From positions 1 to 40,928 of the forward strand of contig JABFVM010000238.1 in assembly GCA_013362785.1 (NCBI GenBank): a stretch of 40,928 nt of DNA, read 5' to 3'. The stretch's first letter is position 1; each line of letters begins with the position of its first letter. Below are positions 24,857 to 33,031 of this stretch, piece by piece. The notes under the pieces are model-generated. The model was not told the origin of the DNA and did no database searches. It worked only from the letters and a program-made list of their open reading frames with translations. This DNA is from Streptomyces sp. Its GTDB lineage: Bacteria > Actinomycetota > Actinomycetes > Streptomycetales > Streptomycetaceae. Position numbers and translations under genes: made by a program.

Positions 24857-25890
24857 AGGCCCGCCTGCGCACCGTACGGCTCGAACTCGCCGAGCCGCTG
24901 CGCATCTCCCGCTCCACCATGACCGCCCGCGACGCCGTATGGCTGAGCGTCGAGCACGACGGGACGACCGGCTACGGCGAGGCCGTCAGCAGCGTGTACT
25001 ACGGGCTGGACGCCGACACGCTCGTACGGCTGATCGCGGCCGTCGGTCTGGAACGGTTCGCCGACCCCGAGAGCGCCCTGGAGGCCCTGCCCTCGGCTGC
25101 CGTACCGCCTGCCGTGACCGCCGCAGTCGAGTCCGCGCTGCTGGACCTCGTGGGCAAACGGGACGGCGTGCCCGTCCACCGACTCCTGGGGACCACGGCG
25201 CCGTTCGGAGTCGCCACCGCACGCACCATCGGCATCACCTCGCTCGCGCACGCGGCCGCCGAGGCCCGGCGCCTCGCCGCGAGCGGATTCGAGATCGTCA
25301 AGGTGAAGGCGGGCTCGTCCGATCCCGAGGACGACGTGGAGCGCGTACGGGTCATCCGGGACGCGGCTCCGCGGGTACGGCTGCTGCTGGACCCGAACGG
25401 GGCCTGGAGCATCGCTCAGGCCGAGCGGCTGCTGCCCCGCTTCGCGGCGCTCGGCGTCGAGGCCGTCGAACAGCCGCTGCCGCCCGGCGACCCGGACGCG
25501 CTGGGCGCCCTAGCCGAGCGGTCGCCGCTGCCCGTCATCGCCGACGAGGACGCGGTGAGCGTGGCGGACGTACGGCGGCTGGCCGGACGCGTCCACGGCG
25601 TCAACGTCAAGCTCGCCAAGTGCGGGGGAGTCCGGGCGGCCCTGGGCATCGCGGAGCTGATCGAGGGCAGCGGGACCGAGCTGATGCTCGGCTGCCTCAC
25701 CGCCAGCAGCCTCGGCCTGGCGCCCGCCGTCCACCTGGCCGACCGCGCCCGCTGGACCGACCTGGACGGGCATCTGCTGCTCGCCCACGACCCGTGGCGG
25801 GGGATCGGCGGCGCCGACGGGTTCGTGGGCCCAAGTGGCCGCCCGGGTCTGGGAGTCGAGGAGGTGACGGCGCATGCGGACGTGGCGTGA
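24853..25890 (+). CDS. Enolase-superfamily dipeptide-epimerase-like enzyme
   Basis: A 345-residue member of the muconate-lactonising subgroup. The N-terminal capping domain covers about 1-110. The barrel then shows the acid/base KxK motif in FEIVKVKAGS, metal ligands in LLLDPNGAW, VEAVEQPL and IADEDAVS, and the second catalytic lysine in VNVKLAKCGGV. Near the C-terminus is DLDGH. A DxD motif at this place marks dipeptide epimerases such as L-Ala-D/L-Glu epimerase, where it binds the dipeptide amino group (family knowledge). This suggests the pathway passes through a dipeptide whose one centre is inverted. The ATG at 24853 overlaps the preceding stop and has GGAAGGA upstream. Its 3' end overlaps the MFS gene by 17 bases. 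The substrate is inferred, not known. Confidence 0.92.
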   Translation: MKARLRTVRLELAEPLRISRSTMTARDAVWLSVEHDGTTGYGEAVSSVYYGLDADTLVRLIAAVGLERFADPESALEALPSAAVPPAVTAAVESALLDLVGKRDGVPVHRLLGTTAPFGVATARTIGITSLAHAAAEARRLAASGFEIVKVKAGSSDPEDDVERVRVIRDAAPRVRLLLDPNGAWSIAQAERLLPRFAALGVEAVEQPLPPGDPDALGALAERSPLPVIADEDAVSVADVRRLAGRVHGVNVKLAKCGGVRAALGIAELIEGSGTELMLGCLTASSLGLAPAVHLADRARWTDLDGHLLLAHDPWRGIGGADGFVGPSGRPGLGVEEVTAHADVA

Positions 25891-27091
25891 GATGCGCGGC
25901 TTCCCGCTCGCCGTCCAGCTCCTGCTCGTCAACCAGCTCGGCGTCAACACCGGCTTCTACCTCCTCATCCCGTACCTCGCCACCCACCTCGGCGAGAACC
26001 TGGGCATGTCGGCGGCGGTCGTCGGCATCGTCCTCGGGGTGCGCAACCTCAGCCAGCAGGGCCTGTTCATCATCGGCGGCTCGGCAGCGGACCGGCTCGG
26101 GGCGCGGGGCGTCATCATCGCCGGATGCGCGCTGCGGACCGTCGGGTTCGCGCTGTTCGCGCTGGGCGACGGACTGCCGGTGCTGCTCGCCGCCTCCGTG
26201 CTCAGCGGGCTCGCCGGGGCGCTGTTCAACCCGGCCGTGCGGGCGTATCTCGCGCAGGAGTCGGGGGAGCGCAAGGCGGAGGCGTTCGCGCTGTTCAACG
26301 TGTTCGCCACGACCGGCGCGCTGATCGGTCCGCTGCTGGGCAGCGCCCTGCTCCTGGTCGACTTCCGTACCTCCGCGCTGACCGCCGCCGCCATCTTCGC
26401 GGTGCTCACCGTCGCGCAGGCCCTCGTCCTGCCCGCCGGCAAGGTCGAGCCCACCGGCAGCGGCGTCCTCGGGGACTGGCGCGAGGTGCTCGGCAACCGG
26501 GCCTTCCTCGCCTTCGCGCTCGCCATGGTCGGCATGTTCACGCTGGAGAACCAGCTGTATCTGCTGCTGCCCGACGGGGCCCGGGAGGCCACCGGGTGGG
26601 ACGGGGCGGCCGGACTGGTCTTCCTGATCGGTACGGTGGCCAACCTCGCGCTCCAGCTGCGAATAACCGGCTCGCTCAAGTCCCGTGGTTCCAGGCCGCG
26701 TTGGATCGCCACCGGACTCGCCGTGATGGGGCTGGCCTTCCTGCCGCCCCTCCTCGGCGCACCCCTCGTGCTGCTCAGCGCCCTCCTGCTCTACCTCGGC
26801 ATCATGATCGCCTCCCCGTTCGTGATGGAGCTCATCCCCGGCTTCGGCCGCCCCGAGCTGACCGGCACGTACTTCGGGATCTTCTACGTCGTCTCCGGCA
26901 TCGCCGCCGCCGCCGGCAACGCGGTCGTCGGCTGGGCCATGGACGCCGGGGAGCACGGCGGGCACGAGTGGCTGCCCTGGGTGTGCTGCGCCGTCGTAGG
27001 ACTGGCTTCGGCGGGCGCTGTCGCGTGGCTGTATCGCCGTGGGGCGCTGCCCGCTCAGGCGGCCCCGGTGCGCGAGGCGGCCAACGCATGA
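25874..27091 (+). CDS. MFS transporter, candidate exporter of the operon product
   Basis: A 405-residue major facilitator with about twelve helices. Recognisable parts are FPLAVQLLLVNQLGVNTGFY in helix 1, the motif-A-like loop GGSAADRLGARGV, and GLAGALFNPAVRAYLAQES in the middle of the first half. It resembles drug and metabolite efflux carriers (MdtH-like). The start at 25874 lies inside the epimerase gene and the stop overlaps the methyltransferase start, so it belongs firmly to the operon. With an ABC importer encoded downstream, export of the product by this carrier and re-entry of a complex is the simplest reading. Substrate is inferred from context only. Confidence 0.92.
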   Translation: MRTWREMRGFPLAVQLLLVNQLGVNTGFYLLIPYLATHLGENLGMSAAVVGIVLGVRNLSQQGLFIIGGSAADRLGARGVIIAGCALRTVGFALFALGDGLPVLLAASVLSGLAGALFNPAVRAYLAQESGERKAEAFALFNVFATTGALIGPLLGSALLLVDFRTSALTAAAIFAVLTVAQALVLPAGKVEPTGSGVLGDWREVLGNRAFLAFALAMVGMFTLENQLYLLLPDGAREATGWDGAAGLVFLIGTVANLALQLRITGSLKSRGSRPRWIATGLAVMGLAFLPPLLGAPLVLLSALLLYLGIMIASPFVMELIPGFGRPELTGTYFGIFYVVSGIAAAAGNAVVGWAMDAGEHGGHEWLPWVCCAVVGLASAGAVAWLYRRGALPAQAAPVREAANA

Positions 27092-27918
27092 CCGACGCCA
27101 ACCTCCTCACCGACGCCAACCTCCTCACCGACAACCCCGCCCTCTACGAGGCCCGCTTCCCCGACGCCGACCGGCTCGCCGGGCGCTGGACGGAGGACTG
27201 TCTGCGCCGGTACGACGCCGGGCCGCGTGTCCTCGACATGGGCTGTGGCACCGGCCGCGACGCCGCGCACCTGCACGGCGCCGGTCGCGTGGTGACCGGG
27301 GCCGACATCTCCGAGTCGATGCTGGCCCATGCCCGGGCCCACCACCCGGGACCTGCGTATGTCCGTGCCGACCTGCACGGCTTCGATCTGCGCGGCCTGG
27401 GCCAGAACGCCGCCTTCGACGCGGTCGTCTGCCTGGACAGCTCCCTGCTGTACTGCCACACCAACGACCAGCTCGACGGCTTCCTTGCCTCCTGCCGCCG
27501 GGTCCTCGCACCGGGCGGGCTGCTGGTCGCGGAGATGCGCAACGGCGCGTACTTCCTGGGCCGTACGGACCTCCTGGACTGCCCGACGGTCAACGCCTTC
27601 ACCTGGCAGGGCACCGCCTACCGGTCCACGACCACCCTGACCGTCGACCGCACGGCCCAGCTCCTGCGCCGTACCCGTATATGGACAGCCGACGACGGTG
27701 ACGGCGACGGATCACCGCCCGTCGAGCAGCGCTCCGCCTGGCGGCTGCTGCTCCCGCAGGAGCTGCGCCACTTCCTCGCCGCGCACGGCTTCGAGGTGCT
27801 CGAACTGCACGACGGGCCCGGTCCGCGCACCGAACCCCCTTGGCAGCAGGGCGAGTTGCCCGGCACCACCACCGACGCGGACCGGCTGCACGTCGTCGCG
27901 CGCCGCCCCACCCACTGA
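27088..27918 (+). CDS. Class I SAM-dependent methyltransferase
   Basis: A 276-residue methyltransferase. The SAM-binding motif I is RVLDMGCGTGRDAAHL (about 47-62), followed by the acidic motif VTGADISESMLAHARAH. Motif IV is FDAVVCLDSSLLYCHTNDQL, and the post-motif is RRVLAPGGLLVAEMRNG. The ATG at 27088 overlaps the MFS stop (ATGA). The first 12 codons after the start are a perfect 18-bp tandem duplication, encoding TDANLL twice, so the extreme N-terminus has recently expanded. It could N- or O-methylate the dipeptide-like product. The methyl acceptor is unknown. Confidence 0.92.
   Translation: MTDANLLTDANLLTDNPALYEARFPDADRLAGRWTEDCLRRYDAGPRVLDMGCGTGRDAAHLHGAGRVVTGADISESMLAHARAHHPGPAYVRADLHGFDLRGLGQNAAFDAVVCLDSSLLYCHTNDQLDGFLASCRRVLAPGGLLVAEMRNGAYFLGRTDLLDCPTVNAFTWQGTAYRSTTTLTVDRTAQLLRRTRIWTADDGDGDGSPPVEQRSAWRLLLPQELRHFLAAHGFEVLELHDGPGPRTEPPWQQGELPGTTTDADRLHVVARRPTH
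27091..27126 (+). repeat. Perfect 18-bp tandem duplication at the methyltransferase N-terminus
   Basis: ACCGACGCCAACCTCCTC occurs twice in direct succession, and a third degenerate unit (ACCGACAACCCCGCC) follows. It is in frame and encodes TDANLL-TDANLL-TDNPAL. Confidence 0.8.
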
Positions 27919-27937
27919 CCCGAAGGACCACTCACCC

Positions 27938-29503
27938 ATGCATGACGAACGTTTCCCCGGCCTGCGCCGACGCGGCTTCCTCGCCGCCACCACGGGCGCG
28001 GCGGCCCTCACCCTCGTCGGATGCGGCGGCGGCACCGCCGACCATCCCTCCGGCGGGACCCCGAAGCGCGGCGGCCGACTGCGTGCCGCGTTCGCCGGGG
28101 GCGGCGCGAGCGAGACCCTCGACCCGCACCTGGCCAACCTCTTCGCCGACGTGGCCCGCGCCAAGGCCCTCTTCGACAAGCTCGCCGACTACGGCGCCGA
28201 CCTCTCCGCCGAGCCTCGCCTGGCCGAGAAGTGGGAGTCCGACAAGAGCCTGGACCGCTGGAGGGTGACCCTGCGCAAGGCCACCTTCCACGACGGCAGC
28301 CCGGTCACCGCCAAGGACGTCCTCTACAGCTACCGCCGGATCGCCGACCCGAAGCAGGCGTTCCGCGCGAAGGCGTCCCTGGAACCCATCGACCTCGACG
28401 CCAGCCGGGCCACGGGCGAGCGGTCGATCGAGTTCGTGCTGAAGCGGCCCACCGCCGAATTCCCCAACGTCCTGGCGGCGTTCGGCGCGTACATCGTCCC
28501 CGAGAACGCCACCGCCACCGACTTCGACAGCAGGCCGGTCGGCTCCGGCCCCTTCCGCTTCGTCTCCTTCGCCCCCGGCCGCTCCGCAGTCTTCCGCCGC
28601 CACGACGCCTACTGGGACGGCGCCCCGCACCTCGACGAGATCGAGTTCGTCGTCGCCAACGAGGAGTCCGCCCGCGTGGGGGCCCTGCTCGGCGGCCAGG
28701 TCGAGTACGCCCACGAGCTCAACCCGACCACCGCGCGCGCCCACGAGGGCAGCGGCCAGATCGAGATCGTGCGGCTGCGCAACAGCGCCATGCAGGCGTT
28801 CTGCATGAAGACCGACCGGGCGCCCTTCGACGACAAGCGGGTCCGCGAGGCGTTCTTCCTGATCGCCGACCGCCAGGAACTGGTCGACGGCGCGCTGTCC
28901 GGGGCGGGCGAGGTCGGCAACGACCTGTTCGGCAAGGGGTACGAGTACTACGCCGCCGGCCTGCCGCAGCGCACCCAGGACCTCGACAAGGCCCGCGCCC
29001 TGCTCAAGCAGGCCGGCGCCGAGAAGCTGAAGATCACCCTGGACACGTCGGCCGTCGCCGCCGGTTTCACCGAGGCCGCCGGCATCTTCCGCGACCAGGC
29101 CGCCAAGGCGGGCGTCACGATCGACGTGAGGATGGGCAGCAAGGACTCCTACTGGAGCGACATCCTCGACGCCGGCACCCTGTCCTGCTACCGCTCCGGC
29201 GCCATGCCCATCGAGGCCCACCTCTCCCAGCGCCTGCTCACCGACTCCACCACCAACGCCACCAAGTGGCACCACAAGGACTTCGACGCCCTGTACCAGC
29301 AGGCCCAGTCGACCCGGGACAAGACGGAACGGGCGGCGGTGTACGAGCGCATGCAGCGCCGGCTGTACGCCGAGGGCGGGTTCCTGGTGTGGGGGTTCGC
29401 GGACTGGATCATCGGAACATCCAGGACGGTGAGGGGAGTTGAGTCGAGGGCGCCTGCGAACACCCTGGACTGGGCACGCTTCGACAAGGTGTGGCTAGCG
29501 TGA
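27938..29503 (+). CDS. Dipeptide/nickel-type ABC substrate-binding lipoprotein
   Basis: A 521-residue family 5 solute-binding protein (DppA/OppA/NikA group). The N-terminus RRRGFLAATTGAAALTLVGC combines a twin-arginine-like start with a lipobox ending in Cys at about residue 28. The family pattern is clear: TLDPHLANLFADVARAKALF, then FHDGSPVTAKDVLYSYRRI, then VGSGPFRFVSFAPGRSAVF. NikA-like proteins bind metals as chelates with small organic ligands (family knowledge), which fits recovery of a metallophore complex. The ATG at 27938 follows GAAGGA. There is a 19-base gap from the methyltransferase, the only such gap in the operon. The stop overlaps the next start (TGATG). Ligand unknown. Confidence 0.93.
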   Translation: MHDERFPGLRRRGFLAATTGAAALTLVGCGGGTADHPSGGTPKRGGRLRAAFAGGGASETLDPHLANLFADVARAKALFDKLADYGADLSAEPRLAEKWESDKSLDRWRVTLRKATFHDGSPVTAKDVLYSYRRIADPKQAFRAKASLEPIDLDASRATGERSIEFVLKRPTAEFPNVLAAFGAYIVPENATATDFDSRPVGSGPFRFVSFAPGRSAVFRRHDAYWDGAPHLDEIEFVVANEESARVGALLGGQVEYAHELNPTTARAHEGSGQIEIVRLRNSAMQAFCMKTDRAPFDDKRVREAFFLIADRQELVDGALSGAGEVGNDLFGKGYEYYAAGLPQRTQDLDKARALLKQAGAEKLKITLDTSAVAAGFTEAAGIFRDQAAKAGVTIDVRMGSKDSYWSDILDAGTLSCYRSGAMPIEAHLSQRLLTDSTTNATKWHHKDFDALYQQAQSTRDKTERAAVYERMQRRLYAEGGFLVWGFADWIIGTSRTVRGVESRAPANTLDWARFDKVWLA

Positions 29504-30537
29504 TGACACGGCCGGCCGGCAACGCCCTCAAGGGGCGCGGGGAACTGCGCGACAAGCCACGACGGCGCCGCAGTCGACAACCGGCAAACCGTGGCACATC
29601 CTTCGTCGCCCGGCGCCTGCTACTCGGCGCAGCCCAAACCGTGGCCGTCGTGCTGCTGGTCTTCGCCCTCACCGAGGCGCTGCCGGGCGACGCGGCGGTC
29701 GCGCTCGCCGGTGACCAGCCCGACCCCGCCCGCATCGCCGCCATCCGCGACGCCATGAACCTGGACCGCCCGGCACACGAGCGCCTCGCCGACTGGGCGG
29801 CAGCCCTGACGCACGGCGACTTCGGCACCTCACTGACCTCAGGCCGCCCCGTCACCCAGTACATCGCCGACGCCTTCGGCCCGACCCTGATCCTGGCCGC
29901 CCTCACCCTCGCCCTGCTCGTCCCTCTCGGCTTCGGCCTCGGCGTGCTCGCCGCCCGCCACGAGGGAGGCCCCGTCGACCGGCTGGTCAGCTCGATGACA
30001 CTCGCCGTATACGCGGTCCCCGAGTTCGCCCTCGGGGTCCTGCTGGTGACGCTGCTCGCCCTGAAGCTGGCCTGGCTGCCGCCGACCGCCCTCGGCTACG
30101 GCACCGACCTGCTCGCCCATCCGGCGGCCCTGGTCCTGCCGGTGCTGGTCCTGCTGTCCCGCCCGGTGTGCTCCCTGTCCCGCCTGGTGCGGGCCGGCAT
30201 GGTGGACGCCCTCGCCTCCCCCTACGCCGCGCACGCCCGCCGCTACGGCATCCCCGGCGCCCGCGTCCGCTACGCCCACGCCCTGCCGAACGCCCTCGCC
30301 CCGGCCGTGCAGCAACTCGCCCGTACCGTCGACTGGTTGCTCTGCGGAGTGATCGTGGTGGAGGCCCTCTTCGTGATCCCCGGACTGGGCACGGTCCTGC
30401 TCAACGCCGTGGCCGAACGGGACGTACCCGTGGTGCAGGGGCTGGCCGTGGTGTTCGGTGTGCTGACGGTCCTGCTCAACCTCGGCGCCGACCTGGTGGC
30501 CCACCGGCTCACGCCCCGCGCGGGGGTGGCCGCGTGA
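29503..30537 (+). CDS. Dpp/Nik-type ABC permease subunit 1
   Basis: A 344-residue DppB/NikB-type permease. The hallmark N-terminal helix is FVARRLLLGAAQTVAVVLLVFALTEALPGD, followed by the periplasmic region with MNLDRPAHERLADWAA. The EAA loop is HARRYGIPGARVRYAHALPNALAPAV. The first about 27 residues (MTRPAGNALKGRGELRDKPR and on) are unlike the family and are encoded by a copy of a Streptomyces intergenic repeat. No later in-frame start precedes the first helix, so the repeat must be translated. The ATG at 29503 shares its A with the TGA of the binding-protein gene. It forms the membrane channel with the next gene product. Confidence 0.93.
   Translation: MTRPAGNALKGRGELRDKPRRRRSRQPANRGTSFVARRLLLGAAQTVAVVLLVFALTEALPGDAAVALAGDQPDPARIAAIRDAMNLDRPAHERLADWAAALTHGDFGTSLTSGRPVTQYIADAFGPTLILAALTLALLVPLGFGLGVLAARHEGGPVDRLVSSMTLAVYAVPEFALGVLLVTLLALKLAWLPPTALGYGTDLLAHPAALVLPVLVLLSRPVCSLSRLVRAGMVDALASPYAAHARRYGIPGARVRYAHALPNALAPAVQQLARTVDWLLCGVIVVEALFVIPGLGTVLLNAVAERDVPVVQGLAVVFGVLTVLLNLGADLVAHRLTPRAGVAA
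29530..29580 (+). repeat. Streptomyces GC-rich dispersed repeat, copy B (inside a coding region)
   Basis: AAGGGGCGCGGGGAACTGCG, then CGACAAGCCACGACGGCGCC and GCAGTCGAC. It matches copy A (minus strand, 2926-2974) and the right half of copy C (16631-16716). It is translated as the N-terminal tail of the permease, in a different frame from copy A. Confidence 0.75.
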
Positions 30538-31328
30538 CGACGTATCGCCGTTTCGCGCTCGGCCTCGGCATCATCGCCGTCCCCCTCGTACTCGCCCTCC
30601 TCGGACCGCTGTTCACCGGTGACCCCGGCCCCCGTGCCATCTCCTTCACCCTCGGTGGCGGCCACTGGCTCGGCACCGACTTCGTGGGCCGCGATGTGTG
30701 GCACCAGGTCCTGCTGGGCGGCCGTACGGTCGTACTCACCGCCCTGGCCGCCACCGCGCTCGCCTATCTCGTCGCCGTCCCGGTCGCGCTCGTCAGCGCC
30801 CTCACCCGGCTCCGCCTGCTGGAGGAGCTGCTGATGCGGCCGCTGGACGTGCTGCTCGCCGTGCCGTCGCTGCTGCTCATCCTGCTCGTGGCGGCCGTGT
30901 TCTCGCCGGGCACCGCCGGGCTCGCGCTGCTGGTGGCCCTGGTGAACGTGCCCGACGCGGCCCGGATCGTGCGGGCGGCGGCGGGAGAGGCGGCCGCGCG
31001 TCCCGCCGTCGAGGCGCTGCGCATGCAGGGGGAGAGCTGGTGGCGGATCGCCGTCGGCTACGTCGGCCGGTCGACGCTGCGCACCGTCGCCGCCGACGCC
31101 GGGATCCGGCTGACCGGCGTGCTCTACCTGGTGTCGACGGCCGCCTTCCTCGGCGTCGGCGTCGCGCCGGACGCCGCCGACTGGGCGGTCATGGTCGACC
31201 GCAACCGCACCGGACTGTTCGTGCAGCCCTGGGCCGTGGTCGTGCCCGCGCTGCTGATCGTGGCGCTGACGATGGGCACCAACCTGCTCTTCGACGCGGC
31301 GCTGGAGAAGAAGGGACGGCGCCGATGA
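30534..31328 (+). CDS. Dpp/Nik-type ABC permease subunit 2
   Basis: A 264-residue DppC/NikC-type permease. It opens with a helix (RFALGLGIIAVPLVLALLGP) and the family motif HWLGTDFVGRDVWHQVLLGG. The EAA loop is VEALRMQGESWWRIAVGYVGRSTLRTV. The C-terminal helices end in LLFDAALEKKGRRR. The GTG at 30534 overlaps the previous stop (GTGA), and its own stop overlaps the ATPase start (ATGA), so subunits are made in fixed ratio. Part of the importer that ends the candidate metallophore operon. Confidence 0.93.
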   Translation: MTTYRRFALGLGIIAVPLVLALLGPLFTGDPGPRAISFTLGGGHWLGTDFVGRDVWHQVLLGGRTVVLTALAATALAYLVAVPVALVSALTRLRLLEELLMRPLDVLLAVPSLLLILLVAAVFSPGTAGLALLVALVNVPDAARIVRAAAGEAAARPAVEALRMQGESWWRIAVGYVGRSTLRTVAADAGIRLTGVLYLVSTAAFLGVGVAPDAADWAVMVDRNRTGLFVQPWAVVVPALLIVALTMGTNLLFDAALEKKGRRR

Positions 31329-32920
31329 GGGCCGGGACACCCCCTGTCGTACCCCCTCTCGTGGAGATCCGCGCCCTGCGCGTGGAGATCGACGGGCGGG
31401 CGATCGTCGACGGGGTCGATGTGCGGGTGCTGCCCGGGAAGGTGACCGCGCTGGTAGGCGCCTCCGGCAGCGGAAAGACCACCACCGGCCTCGCGTTGCT
31501 GGACGAGTACCCGCCTGACGCCCAGGTCACGGGCGAGGTCCGCCGGACCGGCGACGGCCCGGTGGGCTACATCCCGCAGCACCCCGCCGCCGTCCTCAAC
31601 CCGGCCCGCCGCGTCGGCGCCCTCCTGCACGACATCGCCCGCCGACAGGTCCGCCACCTGCCCCGTACCGAACGCCGCACCGCGGCCCGCGCCCTGGTAC
31701 TGCGAGCCCTGTCCGACGCCCAACTCCCGGATGCTGAAGCCCTGTTGCGCCGCCACCCGCACCAGCTCTCCGGCGGCCAGCAGCAGCGCGTCGTCCTCGC
31801 CCAGGCCCTGCTGCTCGGCGCCCGCGTCATCGTCGCCGACGAACCCACCACCGGCCAGGACGCGTTGACCAAGAGCCGGGTTGTCGAGCAGCTGGCGGCG
31901 GTGGCGGCCCGCGGCATCGCGATCGTGCTGCTCAGCCATGACCTGGACGTCGTACGCGCCCTCGCCGACGAGGTGCTCGTCCTGCGCGCCGGCCGGGTCG
32001 TGGAGTCGGGCCCGATGGAGCGGCTGTGGACGGCGCCCCGCCATGAGTGGACCCGACGCCTGCTCGACGAACAGCGCGCGGACCGGCAGGGCGGAGCGGC
32101 AGTGACGGCCGGATCACCGGGGCAACCGATCCTGCAGATACGGGACTTGACCGCCGTACACGACCGCCGGACCCCCGTCCTGCACGCCCCGCACCTCGCA
32201 CTCCACCCCGGCGAATGCCTGGCCGTCGTAGGCCGCTCCGGCAGCGGCAAGACGACCCTCGCCCGCTGCCTCGCGGGCCTCCACCGCGACCACGACGGCG
32301 AGATCCTGCTCGACGGCACCCCGCTGCCGCGCAGCCTGCGCCACCGCGGCCGTGCCCAACTCGCCGCCGTGCAGTACGTCTTCCAGGACGCCCGCGCCGC
32401 CTTCGACGAGCACCGGCCCGTCCTGGACCAGGTGGCCCGTACGGCGGTGCGGCTGCGCGGCGCCGACGAACGTGCCGCTACGGACGAGGCGGCGGCCACC
32501 CTGGACCGGCTCGGCCTGTCGACGGACCTGGCCCGGCGCCGCCCCGGCGAACTCTCCGGCGGCGAACTCCAGCGCGCCGCCCTCGCCCGCGCCCTCCTCG
32601 CCCGCCCCAGGGTGCTGATCTGCGACGAGGTCACCTCAGGCCTCGACACGGTCACCCGGCGCGGCATTCTCGACGTGCTCGCGGGACTGACGGGACTGAC
32701 GGGATCGGAGGTTTCGGCCGGCGAGCGCGAGGAGCTGTCCCTGGTCCTCATCACCCACGACCTGGACACCGCACGCCTGGCCCACCGCATCGCCGTACTG
32801 GACGCGGGCGAACTGGTCGAACAGGGTGCGGCGCGACGGATCCTGACGGAGCCTCGGCATCCGTTCACGATCTCGCTCATGGAGACGACGGAGCGGCTGG
32901 AGGCGGGGACCCGGCGATGA
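31325..32920 (+). CDS. Dual ABC ATPase (DppD-DppF fusion)
   Basis: A 531-residue protein with two complete ATPase domains. Domain 1 (about 12-258) has Walker A GASGSGKTT, signature LSGGQQQR and Walker B VIVADEPTTG. Domain 2 (about 270-525) has Walker A GRSGSGKTT, signature LSGGELQR and Walker B VLICDEVTSGLD. In Dpp, Opp and Nik systems these are usually two proteins; here they are fused and each half keeps all key residues. The ATG at 31325 overlaps the permease stop. It is the last gene of the operon and is followed by a long inverted repeat at 32932-32996. Confidence 0.94.
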   Translation: MRAGTPPVVPPLVEIRALRVEIDGRAIVDGVDVRVLPGKVTALVGASGSGKTTTGLALLDEYPPDAQVTGEVRRTGDGPVGYIPQHPAAVLNPARRVGALLHDIARRQVRHLPRTERRTAARALVLRALSDAQLPDAEALLRRHPHQLSGGQQQRVVLAQALLLGARVIVADEPTTGQDALTKSRVVEQLAAVAARGIAIVLLSHDLDVVRALADEVLVLRAGRVVESGPMERLWTAPRHEWTRRLLDEQRADRQGGAAVTAGSPGQPILQIRDLTAVHDRRTPVLHAPHLALHPGECLAVVGRSGSGKTTLARCLAGLHRDHDGEILLDGTPLPRSLRHRGRAQLAAVQYVFQDARAAFDEHRPVLDQVARTAVRLRGADERAATDEAAATLDRLGLSTDLARRRPGELSGGELQRAALARALLARPRVLICDEVTSGLDTVTRRGILDVLAGLTGLTGSEVSAGEREELSLVLITHDLDTARLAHRIAVLDAGELVEQGAARRILTEPRHPFTISLMETTERLEAGTRR

Positions 32921-32931
32921 GCAGGAGATGA

Positions 32932-32996
32932 GCCGACCTCCGGGCGCGATCGCTGAGGAGACGGGAAAGGTCTCGGCGAGTGGCCCGGAGGTCGGC
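32932..32996. terminator. Long inverted repeat between convergent genes
   Basis: GCCGACCTCCGGGC (32932-32945) and GCCCGGAGGTCGGC (32983-32996) are perfect 14-bp arms around a 37-base loop. The loop itself contains GAGAC/GTCTC. It starts 12 bases past the ATPase stop and ends 36 bases before the DUF2470 stop, so it probably ends transcription from both directions. There is no T-run. Confidence 0.65.
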
Positions 32997-33031
32997 GGCT
33001 TTGGGACGCGCGCGCTCTACGGCTGCTGCCG

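Noticed and set aside
21667..32920. A plain peptide-catabolism operon (epimerase plus Dpp importer)
   Set aside because: This would not explain the ATP-grasp ligase, the CysK-like enzyme, the methyltransferase, the exporter or the Zur/Fur-like box. It remains the main alternative if no product is found.
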